NCBI RefSeq assembly: GCF_014637085.1
Contig: NZ_BMEU01000018.1
Coordinates: forward strand, 1 to 64,000
DNA length: 64,000 nucleotides
Direction: 5' to 3'
Source: Comamonas phosphati
GTDB lineage: Bacteria; Pseudomonadota; Gammaproteobacteria; Burkholderiales; Burkholderiaceae_C
In this document: positions 43,668-52,894 of the stretch, in pieces
Layout: the number at the start of each line of letters is the position of its first letter
Numbering within the stretch: position 1 is the first letter of the stretch
Notes under the pieces: generated by a model
The model's database searches: none
What the model saw: only the letters and a program-made list of their open reading frames with translations
What the model was told of the DNA's origin: nothing
Program-made: the position numbers and the translations under genes

Positions 43668-45679
43668 GCGTCGCCGCCTACGACCGCTTCCTGGAACGCG
43701 CCGCGAACTGGGGCTTTGACAGCGCAAAGCTGCGCCAGCACCTGCGCACGGCCTTTGCCGCCTGCCTGGCCGTGCTGGCCGCCTGGGCCATGGGGCTGGA
43801 GCACCCGCAGTGGGCCGGCATGACGGTCTGGGCCGCCTCCCAGCCGCTGCGCGGCCAGTTGCTGGAGAAAAGCTTTTTCCGTACCACGGGCACCATCATC
43901 GGCACCGCCGCCGGCGTGGGCCTGGTGCTGCTGGCCCAGGGCAATCTGCTGTGGCTGGTCACGGGGCTGGCACTCTGGCTGGGCCTGTGCGCTGGGCTGG
44001 GCAATCTTCAGCGCAGCTTTGCCTCCTACGGCACCATGCTGGCCGGCTACTCGGCAGCCATGGTGGCCCTGCTTGACTCCGGCCACCCGGAGCATGTCTA
44101 TGCCCTGGGCTGGGACCGCCTGTTCACCGCACTGACCGGCGTGGCGGCCGCCCTCATCGTGGGCTGGCTGTTCACGCCCGTGGGCGGCGAGATCCCCGGC
44201 AACGACAAGGTGCGTCGCATGTGCGCATGGCTGCTGAGCGATATCGCCACCGCCGCGACCGCGGCCCACGGGCGCGACGGCCTCTCGCGCCAGGCCCTGG
44301 CCGAGCGCCTGTCGGCCATGGCTGTAATCGAGGAAGGTCTGGACCCCCATGCCGCCGGCTCGCAGCGCTCGCGCCGCGCCGTGCGCGCCCTGCGCCGACT
44401 GATCAACGCACAGATCTCGGCCCTGCTGTGGCTGCGCGATAACGTGAACGGCAGTGCGGCCCCGCAGCGCGGCGAGCGTTTCACCGCCGCACAGGCCGCC
44501 ACACTGGTCCAGGCCCTGGAGCAGGCCGCGCTGGCACTGGAAACCCAGAGCCTGCCGCAATCCGCCGTGGACCACCTGGCCCGCGCCGCAGCCGCCGCCA
44601 CCGGCTGGGGAGCGGCTCAGAGCCTGATCGAGAACCTGCGCCTGGCCCTGCACGCCCACCTGATCGCCGCCAGCGACGAACCGCTGTCACCCCAGCACCG
44701 TGCGCGCCAGCTGCCCGTGGTGCTGCACCGCGACTGGGTAGGCGCACGCCGCGCCGCGCTGCGCGCCGCCCTGTCCATCCTCCTCGTGGGTATGGTCTGG
44801 GTGCTCACGGGCTGGAGCGGCGGCATCTACATGCTGCTGGGCCTGTCCATCATGATCACGGTCTTCTCCTCGTTCGAGAACCCGGCCTTCACCATGCGCT
44901 ATGTGACGCTGGGCCAGGCCCTGGGCGTGCTCGTGGCGCTGGCCTGCCAGTGGCTGGTCTGGCCGTTCGCCCACAGCCAGCTGCAGATGGTGCTGTGGAT
45001 GATGCCGTTCATCGTCCTGGGCGCCCTGCTGTTCAGCCACCGCCGCACCATGCTCAGCGGCTATGACTGCAACATGGTGCTGCTGCTCCTGCTCTCGCCC
45101 CACTACCCGCAGAGCGGGACCCTGCTGCACGCGCTGGCCCTGGGATTCGCCGTGGTCACCGGGCCGCTGGCCGGCTGGGCCGCCTACCGCTTCCTGCTGC
45201 CCGTGACTCTGCAGGGCCGCCTGCAAGGCCTGCGCGCGATGATGGTGCACGAGATCCAGGACATGGCGGCCAGCCCTCAGATCACGGGCCATGCCGCGGA
45301 CGACGAGCGCACGCAGCGCGTCTGGCGTGCGCGCCTGTACCACCGCCTGCTGCGCCTGGTGCGCACCGCCGAGAAGGCCGGTGCCCAGCAGGCCCAGACC
45401 GCCGCCGACTGCGGTCTGGCCGCCCTGCGCGTGGGCAAGTCCGTCTACCTGCTGCAGACCCTGGCCAGCGACCGCTCGCTCAGCGAAAGCACCGCGCGCT
45501 GCGTGCGCAGCGCCCTAATGCGCCTGCAGCGGCTGCAAAGCGCCCCGGCCAAGGCCTTGCCGCTGCTGGAGGCCATGGCCCGCCGCATTGCGCCACAGGC
45601 CCCCGAGCAGTCCCGGCTGCTGCAGCAAGCCGCCCAGGACATAGCCAGGCATCCGGCCTTTTTCGCGGCCAGGGCCTGA
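43664..45679 (+). CDS. FUSC-family (AaeB-like) inner-membrane efflux protein
   Basis: The 671-residue protein has two copies of the FUSC plan: a hydrophobic block of about five helices (30-165, starting LRTAFAACLAVLAAWAMG), a cytoplasmic helical domain, then a second block (about 360-510, AALRAALSILLVGMVWVLTG) and a C-terminal soluble domain. AaeB of this family exports aromatic carboxylic acids with a membrane-fusion partner. No such partner (AaeA) is in this operon, so it may work alone or with a distant one. Its start lies within the marR stop codon. A strong terminator ends the operon. Confidence 0.88.
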   Translation: MSVAAYDRFLERAANWGFDSAKLRQHLRTAFAACLAVLAAWAMGLEHPQWAGMTVWAASQPLRGQLLEKSFFRTTGTIIGTAAGVGLVLLAQGNLLWLVTGLALWLGLCAGLGNLQRSFASYGTMLAGYSAAMVALLDSGHPEHVYALGWDRLFTALTGVAAALIVGWLFTPVGGEIPGNDKVRRMCAWLLSDIATAATAAHGRDGLSRQALAERLSAMAVIEEGLDPHAAGSQRSRRAVRALRRLINAQISALLWLRDNVNGSAAPQRGERFTAAQAATLVQALEQAALALETQSLPQSAVDHLARAAAAATGWGAAQSLIENLRLALHAHLIAASDEPLSPQHRARQLPVVLHRDWVGARRAALRAALSILLVGMVWVLTGWSGGIYMLLGLSIMITVFSSFENPAFTMRYVTLGQALGVLVALACQWLVWPFAHSQLQMVLWMMPFIVLGALLFSHRRTMLSGYDCNMVLLLLLSPHYPQSGTLLHALALGFAVVTGPLAGWAAYRFLLPVTLQGRLQGLRAMMVHEIQDMAASPQITGHAADDERTQRVWRARLYHRLLRLVRTAEKAGAQQAQTAADCGLAALRVGKSVYLLQTLASDRSLSESTARCVRSALMRLQRLQSAPAKALPLLEAMARRIAPQAPEQSRLLQQAAQDIARHPAFFAARA

Positions 45680-45691
45680 GGCAACGCAAAC

Positions 45692-45725
45692 AAAAAAGCC
45701 GCTGTGCTGCCACAGCGGCTTTTTT
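45692..45725. terminator. Bidirectional terminator between the FUSC gene and gabD
   Basis: GCCGCTGTG and CACAGCGGC pair perfectly around a CTGC loop, with six A before and six T after. It serves both converging genes. Confidence 0.93.
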
Positions 45726-45744
45726 CACGATCCAGGTGGATGGG

Positions 45745-47220
45745 TTACACACAAGTCATGGCGACGGCCTTGGAGACGAGGTAAGCCTCCAGTGCCTCGG
45801 GACCGCCCTCGGAGCCGTAGCCCGAATCCTTGATACCGCCGAACGGCAGCTCGGCAGACGGCAACGCGGGCTGGTTCACCCACAGCATGCCGGCTTCCAC
45901 GTCCTGCGCCAGCTGGTGGGCCGACTTGAGCGAGCGCGTGAACGCATAGGCGGCCAGGCCGTAGGACAGGCGGTTGGCCTCTTGAATAGCATCCTCGAGC
46001 TTGTCGAAGCCGCGGATGGCCGCCACGGGGCCGAAGGGCTCCTGGTTGAAGATATCGGCGGCCAAAGGCACTTCGGACAGCACCGTGGGCGCGAAGAAGT
46101 TGCCGGCGGAGCCGAAGGACGCGCCGCCGGCCAGCAGCTTGGCGCCCTTTTTCTCGGCATCCTGGATGAACTGGGTCAGCGCCGTGACGCGGCGCGGATT
46201 GGCCAGCGGGCCCATCTGCGTGCCCTGCTCCAGGCCGTTGCCGACCTTCAGCGCCTCGGCATGGGCCACCATGGCGCGCGTGAACTCCTCACGCACGCTG
46301 TTGTGCACCAGAAAGCGCGTGGGCGCGATGCAGACCTGGCCCGCATTGCGGAACTTGGCCGCGCCGGCGGCCTTGACGGCCAGCTGCACGTCGGCGTCCT
46401 CGGCCACGATCACCGGCGCATGGCCGCCCAGCTCCATGGTGGAGCGCTTCATGTGCTGGCCGGCCAGCGCGGCCAGCTGCTTGCCCACGGCCGTGGAGCC
46501 CGTGAAGGTCACCTTGCGGATCACGGGATGGGCGATCAGGTACGAGGAAATCTGCGCCGGGTCGCCATAGACCAGGCCCACCACGCCGGCGGGAATGCCG
46601 GCGTCGACAAAGCACTTGAGCAGGGCCGCGGGCGAGGCCGGGGTCTCCTCGGGCGCCTTGACCAGGAAGGAGCAGCCCGAAGCCAGGGCCGCGCCGATCT
46701 TGCGCACGATCTGGTTCACCGGGAAGTTCCAGGGCGTGAAAGCCGCCACCGGGCCCACGGGCTCCTTGATCACCAGTTGCTGGATTTCGGGCTTGCGCGA
46801 GGGCACGATGCGGCCGTAGATGCGCAGCGCCTCGTCGGCAAACCATTCGAGAATGCCGGCGCCGGCCACGATTTCCACCTTGGCCTCGGCCAGGGGCTTG
46901 CCCTGCTCCTGGGTCAGCAGCGCGGCAATTTCATCGGCACGCTCGCGCAGCAGGGCTGCCGCACGGCGCATGACGGCGCCGCGCTCGTGGGCCGACACCT
47001 TGCGCCAGACCTTGAAGCCCTGATCGGCAGCGGCCAGCGCGCGGTCCAGGTCGGCCACATCGGCATGGGCCACGCGGCCGATCACCTCGCCCGTGGCAGG
47101 GTTGCGCACATCGATCTTCTTGCCGCTGGCAGCGTCCTGCCACTGGCCGCCGATCAGAAGCTGGGTATCACGATATGCGGTGGGATATGTGGGATATGCA
47201 GTGCTCATCACAGCTCTCAT
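45745..47220 (-). CDS. gabD: NAD(P)-dependent succinate-semialdehyde dehydrogenase type aldehyde dehydrogenase
   Basis: The 491-residue aldehyde dehydrogenase has the catalytic set Asn165 (PWNFP), Glu263 (MELGGHAPV) and Cys297 ([10 protein letters not shown]). The SSADH-like context includes [15 protein letters not shown] and the C-terminal [17 protein letters not shown]. It likely oxidises succinate semialdehyde or a similar omega-semialdehyde to the acid. Related glutarate or alpha-ketoglutarate semialdehyde dehydrogenases cannot be excluded. The ATG at 47220 has GGAGG 9 bases upstream; a second ATG at 47208 is possible. The N-terminus contains a YPTYPTAY microrepeat. No gabT or transporter is adjacent. 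Confidence 0.85.
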   Translation of the reverse strand: MRAVMSTAYPTYPTAYRDTQLLIGGQWQDAASGKKIDVRNPATGEVIGRVAHADVADLDRALAAADQGFKVWRKVSAHERGAVMRRAAALLRERADEIAALLTQEQGKPLAEAKVEIVAGAGILEWFADEALRIYGRIVPSRKPEIQQLVIKEPVGPVAAFTPWNFPVNQIVRKIGAALASGCSFLVKAPEETPASPAALLKCFVDAGIPAGVVGLVYGDPAQISSYLIAHPVIRKVTFTGSTAVGKQLAALAGQHMKRSTMELGGHAPVIVAEDADVQLAVKAAGAAKFRNAGQVCIAPTRFLVHNSVREEFTRAMVAHAEALKVGNGLEQGTQMGPLANPRRVTALTQFIQDAEKKGAKLLAGGASFGSAGNFFAPTVLSEVPLAADIFNQEPFGPVAAIRGFDKLEDAIQEANRLSYGLAAYAFTRSLKSAHQLAQDVEAGMLWVNQPALPSAELPFGGIKDSGYGSEGGPEALEAYLVSKAVAMTCV

Positions 47221-47285
47221 CTGTGCCGACCTCCATCCCCCTGCAGATGTGCAAGGCCGGGCGTGGTGAATGACCAGGGTGCCTG

Positions 47286-47388
47286 ATTCCCTTTATCAAT
47301 CATTCGAGTACGCGAAGGCGAAGCGCAGGCAGTGCTGACGCACGACAAGCGAAGCCGACAAAGTAATCGGATGATTCAGAAAGGGAAT
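47286..47388. repeat. MITE-like element with 26-bp terminal inverted repeats
   Basis: The left end reads ATTCCCTTTATCAATCATTC plus GAGTAC, and the right end on the other strand reads ATTCCCTTTCTGAATCATCC plus GATTAC, matching at 22 of 26 positions. The 103-bp unit contains no gene. It sits between gabD and the Hsp70 operon, where no long hairpin is otherwise expected. It looks like a non-autonomous mobile element or REP-type sequence; no transposase with these ends is in the window. Confidence 0.65.
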
Positions 47389-47485
47389 GAAACCAGGCGC
47401 AGAAAAATTCTAGCTGCCCATGCTAACCGGCCATGACAAGCGCGGGACGCTAGGCGCCAGGCAACCCTTTGTCTGTCGTGCGTTC

Positions 47486-50362
47486 TTAGAGCAGCACCAG
47501 CCCCGGCGGCAAGCTGTCGCCCAGGTTGCGCTTCTGGTCCTCGGCCTGCATCTGCACCACCTGCTCCACCATGGCTGTCCAGCGCTCGGGCGCGCCCGAG
47601 GCCCGCATTTTCTCCAGTACCAGGGCGCGCGTGCCATCCGCCAGGTCGCGCGCGCGGTCTCCCGTCATGCGGGCCATCTGTACGGCGGCGAACATGGCGG
47701 TTTCGTTCCTGCGCCAGTCCTGGGCCAGCGTGGCGTCCAGGAACTCCTGGGCCGCCTCGGGCGGCATCACCAGATGCGCGTTGGCGGCCAGCGGCTGGCG
47801 TGCGGCGAGGCGGCCTATGGCCCACCAGGTCTGCACGGTTTCGCCCTCGCGCTTCAAGCGCTGCAGCATCCACCGGCCCATTTCCTGGCGGTACTGCCAG
47901 GGAACGGCCTCCATGGCGGCAAACAGGCGCAGCATGTCGTCGTAGCTTCCGTAGCTGCTCTTGCTGTTTTTCTGCACCGACTTCTGCACCGTTTTTTGCA
48001 TTTTGCCGGCCACGTCCTCGAGCAGCTCCATCTGCTGCGCCTCGTCGAGGCCTGCCGCCACGCGGCGCCAGAACACCCACCATTCGGTCCAGTTGGCGGC
48101 TTCCTTGGCATGCCCCAGCCCTTGTGCATACAACGCCCAGACCTGCTCCATGCGCCAGGCATCGAGCTCGGCGCCCACACCGGGCCGCAGGCACCAGCCC
48201 GCGAGGTTGAACCAGACGCGCTCATGCTCAGCCGTGCGGCGGCGACGTTTGACGCGGGCCAGCAAGGTGTCGAACAAGGCGCGCAGCAGGGCAATGTCCC
48301 AGGCTTCGCGCGGGCCCAGCACCTTTTCCAGCGACTGGCGCAGCTGGCGCACTTCCTTGCTGCTCACTTCCTGGGCCTGGTTGCCAAAGATGCGGTCCAT
48401 CAAATCAATAGCTGCTTGCGCTTTACCATCGTGAACCTCAGATGGTTTTTCATCTGAAATCGTTTCTGATTGAATACCAATTGCTATTGAATCAGAAGCA
48501 TCCACAGCGCCGCGCACCGCAAACGGCAGCCGCCAGGACTGCGCGGCATCCTCAACCGCCACGCAGCGCACTTCCAGCGTGCCGACCTCGGTCATGCCGG
48601 CCTGCAACTGCACCTCGACCTGGGCCTTGCCGCTGCGGCCTTCGGGTGCGGGCAGCACGGTGGACAGCGGCGGCAGCTCCACCCAGCCCTCGCCCGCCAG
48701 CGCCGCAATCTGCCCGGCCTGGGACTGGCTCTGGCTATTGGCCAGCAGATTGAAGCGCACGGCCTGGCCCAGCTTGAGCGCAAAGCGCCGGCCCGAGAGC
48801 ACGATGCGCACGCCCTCTTCGGTGCCGCGCGGCAGCAGGCAAATGCCCTGCGGCCGGCCGCCGGATCTGGCGGGCAGCAGCAGCCAGTAGCTGCGCGCCG
48901 AGCCGCCACCGATCTGCGGCAGACGTGGAGCCGCCACAGGTCTATCGGTTTTGAGGGCTGCCTGGCTTGGAGCCGCTTTTTCCTCGGCCGCTGGCTGAAA
49001 GCGTGCCAGCCCATAGGCCGCCGCGCCGCGCGCCACGGCCCAGTCGGGGTGCGGGTTGTGCAGCGCACGCACGGGATTGCCGCGCCAGGCCGAGAGCTGC
49101 TCGGTCAGCCGCTGCGCCACCGCATGGGCATGGAACACGCCGCCGTTGAGCAGCACGGTGTCCGGAAGTTCGCCCGCCGCGTGCTGCGACAGAAACTGCG
49201 CCAGATGCCGCGAAATGGCTGCGTCGGCCGGATACGGCAGGCCGAAGCCGCGCAGCGCGCCCTGGCGCCGGGCCGGCACATCACCGATCTGTACGCGCGG
49301 CAGAAAACCCTCAACCACTAGTTGCCGCACCTGCTCGCGCGTCAGCGTGGCGCTCTGCGTCCGGGCCAGCAGGCGGCTGCCGCCACCCAGCAGCGTGACG
49401 GCCACGCTCTCGGGTGCATCGGAGGCCAGCAATTGCTCCTTGGCGATGCGGCAACGCTGCACCAGTTGGGCAAATCTTGCGACAGGCAGCCGCTGGCCCT
49501 GGCCTGCAAACTGCGCCTCCAGCTGATGCGCGAGCGCCAGATCCATGTTGTCGCCGCCCAGCATCAGATGCTCGCCCACGGCCGTGCGCGTAAGCGTGGG
49601 CAGGCCGCCATCGGGCGAGGCCTCCACGCGGATCAGCGTCAGGTCGGTGGTGCCGCCGCCCACATCGACGACCAGCACCAGCCGGCTCTCGGCCAGCCTG
49701 GCCGCGAGCTGTTCGCCCTGCAGCACCAGCCAGTCGTGAAAGGCGGCCTTGGGTTCTTCGAGCAAATGCACGCCGGGCAGGCCGGCCTGCCGCGCGGCCT
49801 CCAGCGTCAGCGCGCGTGCGCCTTCGTCGAACGAGGCAGGCACGGTCAGCACCACGGTCTGCGCATGCAGCGGAGCTTGGGGGTGAGCCTGATCCCAGGC
49901 GGCCCTGACATGGGCGAGATACGAGCCGGACGCCGCCAGCGGCGACACCTTGGCCACATCCTCTCCAGCCCCCCAGGGCAGTATGGGCGCCGTGCGGTCC
50001 ACGCCCGTGTGCGACAGCCAGCTCTTGGCGCTGGCCACCAGCCGCCCCGGCACGGCAGCTCCCAGGTCGCGCGCCCAGCGGCCGATGACGGCGGGCGCCT
50101 GTGCATCCGCATCCTGCGGTGGCCAGGGCTCGCGCCAGGCCTCGCCCAGCTCGCCGGGCGCGGCCTGGTAGCGCACCGAAGGCAGCAGCGGCTGGCTCAT
50201 GACCTCTCCGGCCGTGCTGCGCTGGGGAATGTCCAGCAGCGCAATCTCTTTGGCTACGCCATCCAGAGGCACGCTGGCGACGACGGTGTGGCTGGTGCCC
50301 AGGTCTATGCCCACCACATAACGTGGGGGGCCAAAAAAAGCGCTTTCAGTCGCGGCTGTCAT
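47486..50362 (-). CDS. Hsp70-family protein with extended C-terminal domain (DUF3731-like)
   Basis: The 958-residue protein has an N-terminal Hsp70/actin nucleotide-binding domain (about 1-460) with YVVGIDLGTSHTVVAS, VVDVGGGTTDLTLI and the adenosine-site region VLLNGGVFHAHAVAQRL. The usual GGSxRxP motif is replaced by NGGVF. The remaining 500 residues are not a canonical substrate-binding domain: a beta-rich part (to about 620), then a helical region with many Trp (WFNLAGWCLRPGVGAEL, ANWTEWWVFWRRV) that fits DUF3731. No DnaJ or GrpE is adjacent. Residues about 625-653 are coded by an in-frame AT-rich repeat. It follows a second Hsp70 gene by 25 bases and DUF2760, so the three are one operon. 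Confidence 0.85.
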   Translation of the reverse strand: MTAATESAFFGPPRYVVGIDLGTSHTVVASVPLDGVAKEIALLDIPQRSTAGEVMSQPLLPSVRYQAAPGELGEAWREPWPPQDADAQAPAVIGRWARDLGAAVPGRLVASAKSWLSHTGVDRTAPILPWGAGEDVAKVSPLAASGSYLAHVRAAWDQAHPQAPLHAQTVVLTVPASFDEGARALTLEAARQAGLPGVHLLEEPKAAFHDWLVLQGEQLAARLAESRLVLVVDVGGGTTDLTLIRVEASPDGGLPTLTRTAVGEHLMLGGDNMDLALAHQLEAQFAGQGQRLPVARFAQLVQRCRIAKEQLLASDAPESVAVTLLGGGSRLLARTQSATLTREQVRQLVVEGFLPRVQIGDVPARRQGALRGFGLPYPADAAISRHLAQFLSQHAAGELPDTVLLNGGVFHAHAVAQRLTEQLSAWRGNPVRALHNPHPDWAVARGAAAYGLARFQPAAEEKAAPSQAALKTDRPVAAPRLPQIGGGSARSYWLLLPARSGGRPQGICLLPRGTEEGVRIVLSGRRFALKLGQAVRFNLLANSQSQSQAGQIAALAGEGWVELPPLSTVLPAPEGRSGKAQVEVQLQAGMTEVGTLEVRCVAVEDAAQSWRLPFAVRGAVDASDSIAIGIQSETISDEKPSEVHDGKAQAAIDLMDRIFGNQAQEVSSKEVRQLRQSLEKVLGPREAWDIALLRALFDTLLARVKRRRRTAEHERVWFNLAGWCLRPGVGAELDAWRMEQVWALYAQGLGHAKEAANWTEWWVFWRRVAAGLDEAQQMELLEDVAGKMQKTVQKSVQKNSKSSYGSYDDMLRLFAAMEAVPWQYRQEMGRWMLQRLKREGETVQTWWAIGRLAARQPLAANAHLVMPPEAAQEFLDATLAQDWRRNETAMFAAVQMARMTGDRARDLADGTRALVLEKMRASGAPERWTAMVEQVVQMQAEDQKRNLGDSLPPGLVLL
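48405..48490. repeat. AGCTAT-type repeat inside the long Hsp70 gene
   Basis: TCAATAGCTGCTTGCGC at the left and ATTGCTATTGA at the right form inverted ends, and a perfect TCAGATG/CATCTGA hairpin lies in the middle. The block is strikingly AT-rich compared with the flanking gene but keeps its reading frame open, adding a Ser/Ile/Glu-rich linker. Confidence 0.65.
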
Positions 50363-50387
50363 GCGGCAGGCGATTCAGCTCAGGCCA

Positions 50388-52274
50388 TCAATACGCGGCA
50401 GGCTCGGCGTCGGCGGCCGTGGTCTCGGCTCGCACATCGAACTCCACCTTCCAGCGCTCGCTGCCGCCCACGGGCACGGCGTTGAGTTCCAGCGTGCCGA
50501 TGTCGGTCACGCGCGCATGCAGGGTGACGGGCACGACTTCGCCGGGCTGACGACCTTCTGCGGGCAGATGGGCTTCGATTCCCTGCAGCTCCACCAGTTC
50601 CTCGGGGCCCCAGAAGTCCAGCATGGTGCCCACGGCGTCGCTGCGGCGCACGCTGGAGCCAAAGAAGCGCAAACGCACGGGCTCGCCCACGACCAGGCCG
50701 AACTCCTGCGCCTCCAGCGCCACTTCCGTGCCCTCCTCCATGCCGAAGGGCGCCAGGCACAGGGCCGAGATCGGCGGCTCCATGCCGGGAATGGCGGGCA
50801 TATTGGATTCCACGCCCACGTAATAGCTCTGCGCCGTGCCGCCGCGGATGCGCACGCCGCGGCCCTGGCGCACGTGGCCGTAATAGGCGGCGCCGCGCGC
50901 CACGGCCAGGTCGAGGTTGGCGCCATCCAGCAGGCGTACGGGTTCGGCTGCCTCAAACGCCAGCCAGCTATTGACCACCTCAAGAATGCGCTGCTCGATC
51001 TGCGCGGCCTTGAGCACGCCGCCGTTGAACAGGATGGCCGTGGGGTGCAGGAAAGTGGCTGCTGCCGGCTGCGTGCCCTGCAGGCCAGCTATCTGCTCGG
51101 TGGCGCCGGCCTGGCGCGACAGAAAGGCCGCCAGATGGCGGGTGACGGCCGCGTCCTGCGCATAGGGCAGGCCCAGCTGCGTGAGCGCGCCGCGCGCACG
51201 GGCCAGGGGCTTGTCGCTGACGGCGACCTTGGGGAAAAAGCCTTCGACCAGCATGGCCAGCACTTCGGCGCGCGTGACCTCGGTGCGGATGCTGCCGCCT
51301 ATGAGCTTGCTGCCGCGGCTGGGCACGACCACCGGCACGGATTGCAGGCCCTCATCAGCCAGCAATTGCTCCTTCGCGGATCTGCAGCCGTGGGCCAGGG
51401 CCCGGGTCTGCCAGGCGTCGAGCTGCCTGCCCTCCTGGGCCAGCTTGCGCGCCACGCCATAGGCCAGGGCCAGGTCCATGTTGTCGCCGCCAAGCAGGAT
51501 GTGCTCGCCCACGGCCACGCGCTGCAGCTCCAGATTGCCGTCACGTTCGAGCACGGCGATCAGCGACAAATCGGTGGTGCCGCCGCCCACGTCCACGACG
51601 AGGATGACGTCGCCGTTTTGGACCTGCTTGCGCCAGTCGCCGCCGCTGGCCTGGATCCAGCTGTAGAGCGCAGCCTGGGGCTCCTCCAGCAGCGTCAGGT
51701 TGCGGAAGCCCGCGGCCCTGCAGGCCTCGGCCGTCAGCTCGCGCGCGGCGGGATCGAACGAGGCGGGAATGGTGACGGTGATGTCCTGGGCGTCGAACGG
51801 CGCCTCGGGATGGGCCTGCTCCCAGGCCCAGCGCAGATGCGAGAGATAGCGGATGGAGGCGCTCAAAGGCGAGACTCGGTGCACCTCGGGCGGCGCATCG
51901 GCCGGCAGCAGGGGGCTACGGCGGTCCACGCCGGGGTGGCACAGCCAGCTCTTGGCGCTGGACACCAGCCGTATCGGCGTGGCCGCGCCGCGCGTGCGTG
52001 CCAGCTCGCCCACGACGAAGTCCTGTTGCCCTGGTTGTTGCGAACTCCATGGCAGCGCCATGTCGGCGGCCGTGAGTTCGCTCTCGTGCGGCAGGTACAG
52101 AAAGGACGGCAGCAGGGGCTTGGCCTCGACGCTGGCCGGGCCGGTGAGCTGGGGAATGTCCAGCACGCCCTGCACCACCTGCTCGCCATCGCTGGCCATC
52201 CTGTCCACCCAGGACAGCGCGCAGTGCGTGGTGCCCAGGTCGATGCCAATGCTGTACTTGGCGTGGTGGTCCAT
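50388..52274 (-). CDS. Hsp70-family protein, 628 residues
   Basis: The protein has an Hsp70 nucleotide-binding domain (about 1-480) with YSIGIDLGTTHCALSWVD, TVTIPASFDPAARELT, VVDVGGGTTDLSLIAV and ILFNGGVLKAAQIEQRI. As in its neighbour, the adenosine motif has NGGV instead of GGSSR. The C-terminal 150 residues look beta-sandwich-like (VRLRFFGSSVRR, VTDIGTLELNAVPV) without the helical lid or an EEVD-type tail. The ATG at 52274 has GGAG 8 bases upstream; a GTG at 52280 is an alternative. It shares only moderate similarity with the following Hsp70 gene but the same architecture in its ATPase. Function is unknown; a dedicated chaperone-like machine is inferred. Confidence 0.87.
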   Translation of the reverse strand: MDHHAKYSIGIDLGTTHCALSWVDRMASDGEQVVQGVLDIPQLTGPASVEAKPLLPSFLYLPHESELTAADMALPWSSQQPGQQDFVVGELARTRGAATPIRLVSSAKSWLCHPGVDRRSPLLPADAPPEVHRVSPLSASIRYLSHLRWAWEQAHPEAPFDAQDITVTIPASFDPAARELTAEACRAAGFRNLTLLEEPQAALYSWIQASGGDWRKQVQNGDVILVVDVGGGTTDLSLIAVLERDGNLELQRVAVGEHILLGGDNMDLALAYGVARKLAQEGRQLDAWQTRALAHGCRSAKEQLLADEGLQSVPVVVPSRGSKLIGGSIRTEVTRAEVLAMLVEGFFPKVAVSDKPLARARGALTQLGLPYAQDAAVTRHLAAFLSRQAGATEQIAGLQGTQPAAATFLHPTAILFNGGVLKAAQIEQRILEVVNSWLAFEAAEPVRLLDGANLDLAVARGAAYYGHVRQGRGVRIRGGTAQSYYVGVESNMPAIPGMEPPISALCLAPFGMEEGTEVALEAQEFGLVVGEPVRLRFFGSSVRRSDAVGTMLDFWGPEELVELQGIEAHLPAEGRQPGEVVPVTLHARVTDIGTLELNAVPVGGSERWKVEFDVRAETTAADAEPAAY

Positions 52275-52276
52275 GC

Positions 52277-52894
52277 TCACAGCTCCACCTCGGCTTGCGC
52301 GATGATGTTGGCGGCCCGGGTGTCGGTGAGCTGGGGCAGCCTGACTTCCGTCACCCGCCAGCCGCGATGGGAGAGCGTGCCGGTGAACGGCGCCTGGCCC
52401 ACCACATGGCCGCTCAGGCGCACGGCGGCGGCGTCGAAGCCGGCCTGCAGCGTGATGCGCGCGCCTTCGGCTTCGCTGCGCACGGGCTGGATGGCGAAAT
52501 GCTCGCGCAGCACCTTGCGGCAGCCCTCGTGCACCACGCGGGCGGCGGCGCCGATCTCGGCATCGGTGTAGGGCGCGACTTCCTCCTGGATGAAATCCAC
52601 AAAGCGCGCCTCGCGCTGCAGCAGGCCCAGCAGCTGCAGGGCCGCGGTGTCGATCGCGACTTCAACGGTCTTCTCGACGATTTTTTCCACAGGCACTTCC
52701 ACGCGGACTTCGACGATTTTCTCGACGGGGACTTCGACGCGCACTTGCGTGGGGACGGCATCGGCCGCCAGCGCTTCGCCGCCGCGCAGGCGCGTCACGT
52801 CAGCGGCCAGGCGGCCGTTGCCGAGGATAGCGAAAAAGCTGCCAATCGCAATGGCAATGCGGCTGAGGAATGAGGGGGGCGTGTTGGCAGTCAT
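52277..52894 (-). CDS. DUF2760 protein of the Hsp70 operon
   Basis: The 205-residue protein has a short hydrophobic N-terminal segment (SRIAIAIGSFFAILGN) that may anchor it to the membrane. A repeated motif follows, VEVPVEKIVE occurring twice in a row followed by KTVEVAI. The C-terminal DUF2760 domain (about 85-205) contains LLGLLQREARFVDFIQEEVA, DAEIGAAARVVHEGCRKVL and FTGTLSHRGWRV. The family almost always lies next to Hsp70 genes, and its role is unknown. It is first in the operon, ends 2 bases before the next start, and probably recruits or is served by the two Hsp70 proteins. Confidence 0.85.
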   Translation of the reverse strand: MTANTPPSFLSRIAIAIGSFFAILGNGRLAADVTRLRGGEALAADAVPTQVRVEVPVEKIVEVRVEVPVEKIVEKTVEVAIDTAALQLLGLLQREARFVDFIQEEVAPYTDAEIGAAARVVHEGCRKVLREHFAIQPVRSEAEGARITLQAGFDAAAVRLSGHVVGQAPFTGTLSHRGWRVTEVRLPQLTDTRAANIIAQAEVEL

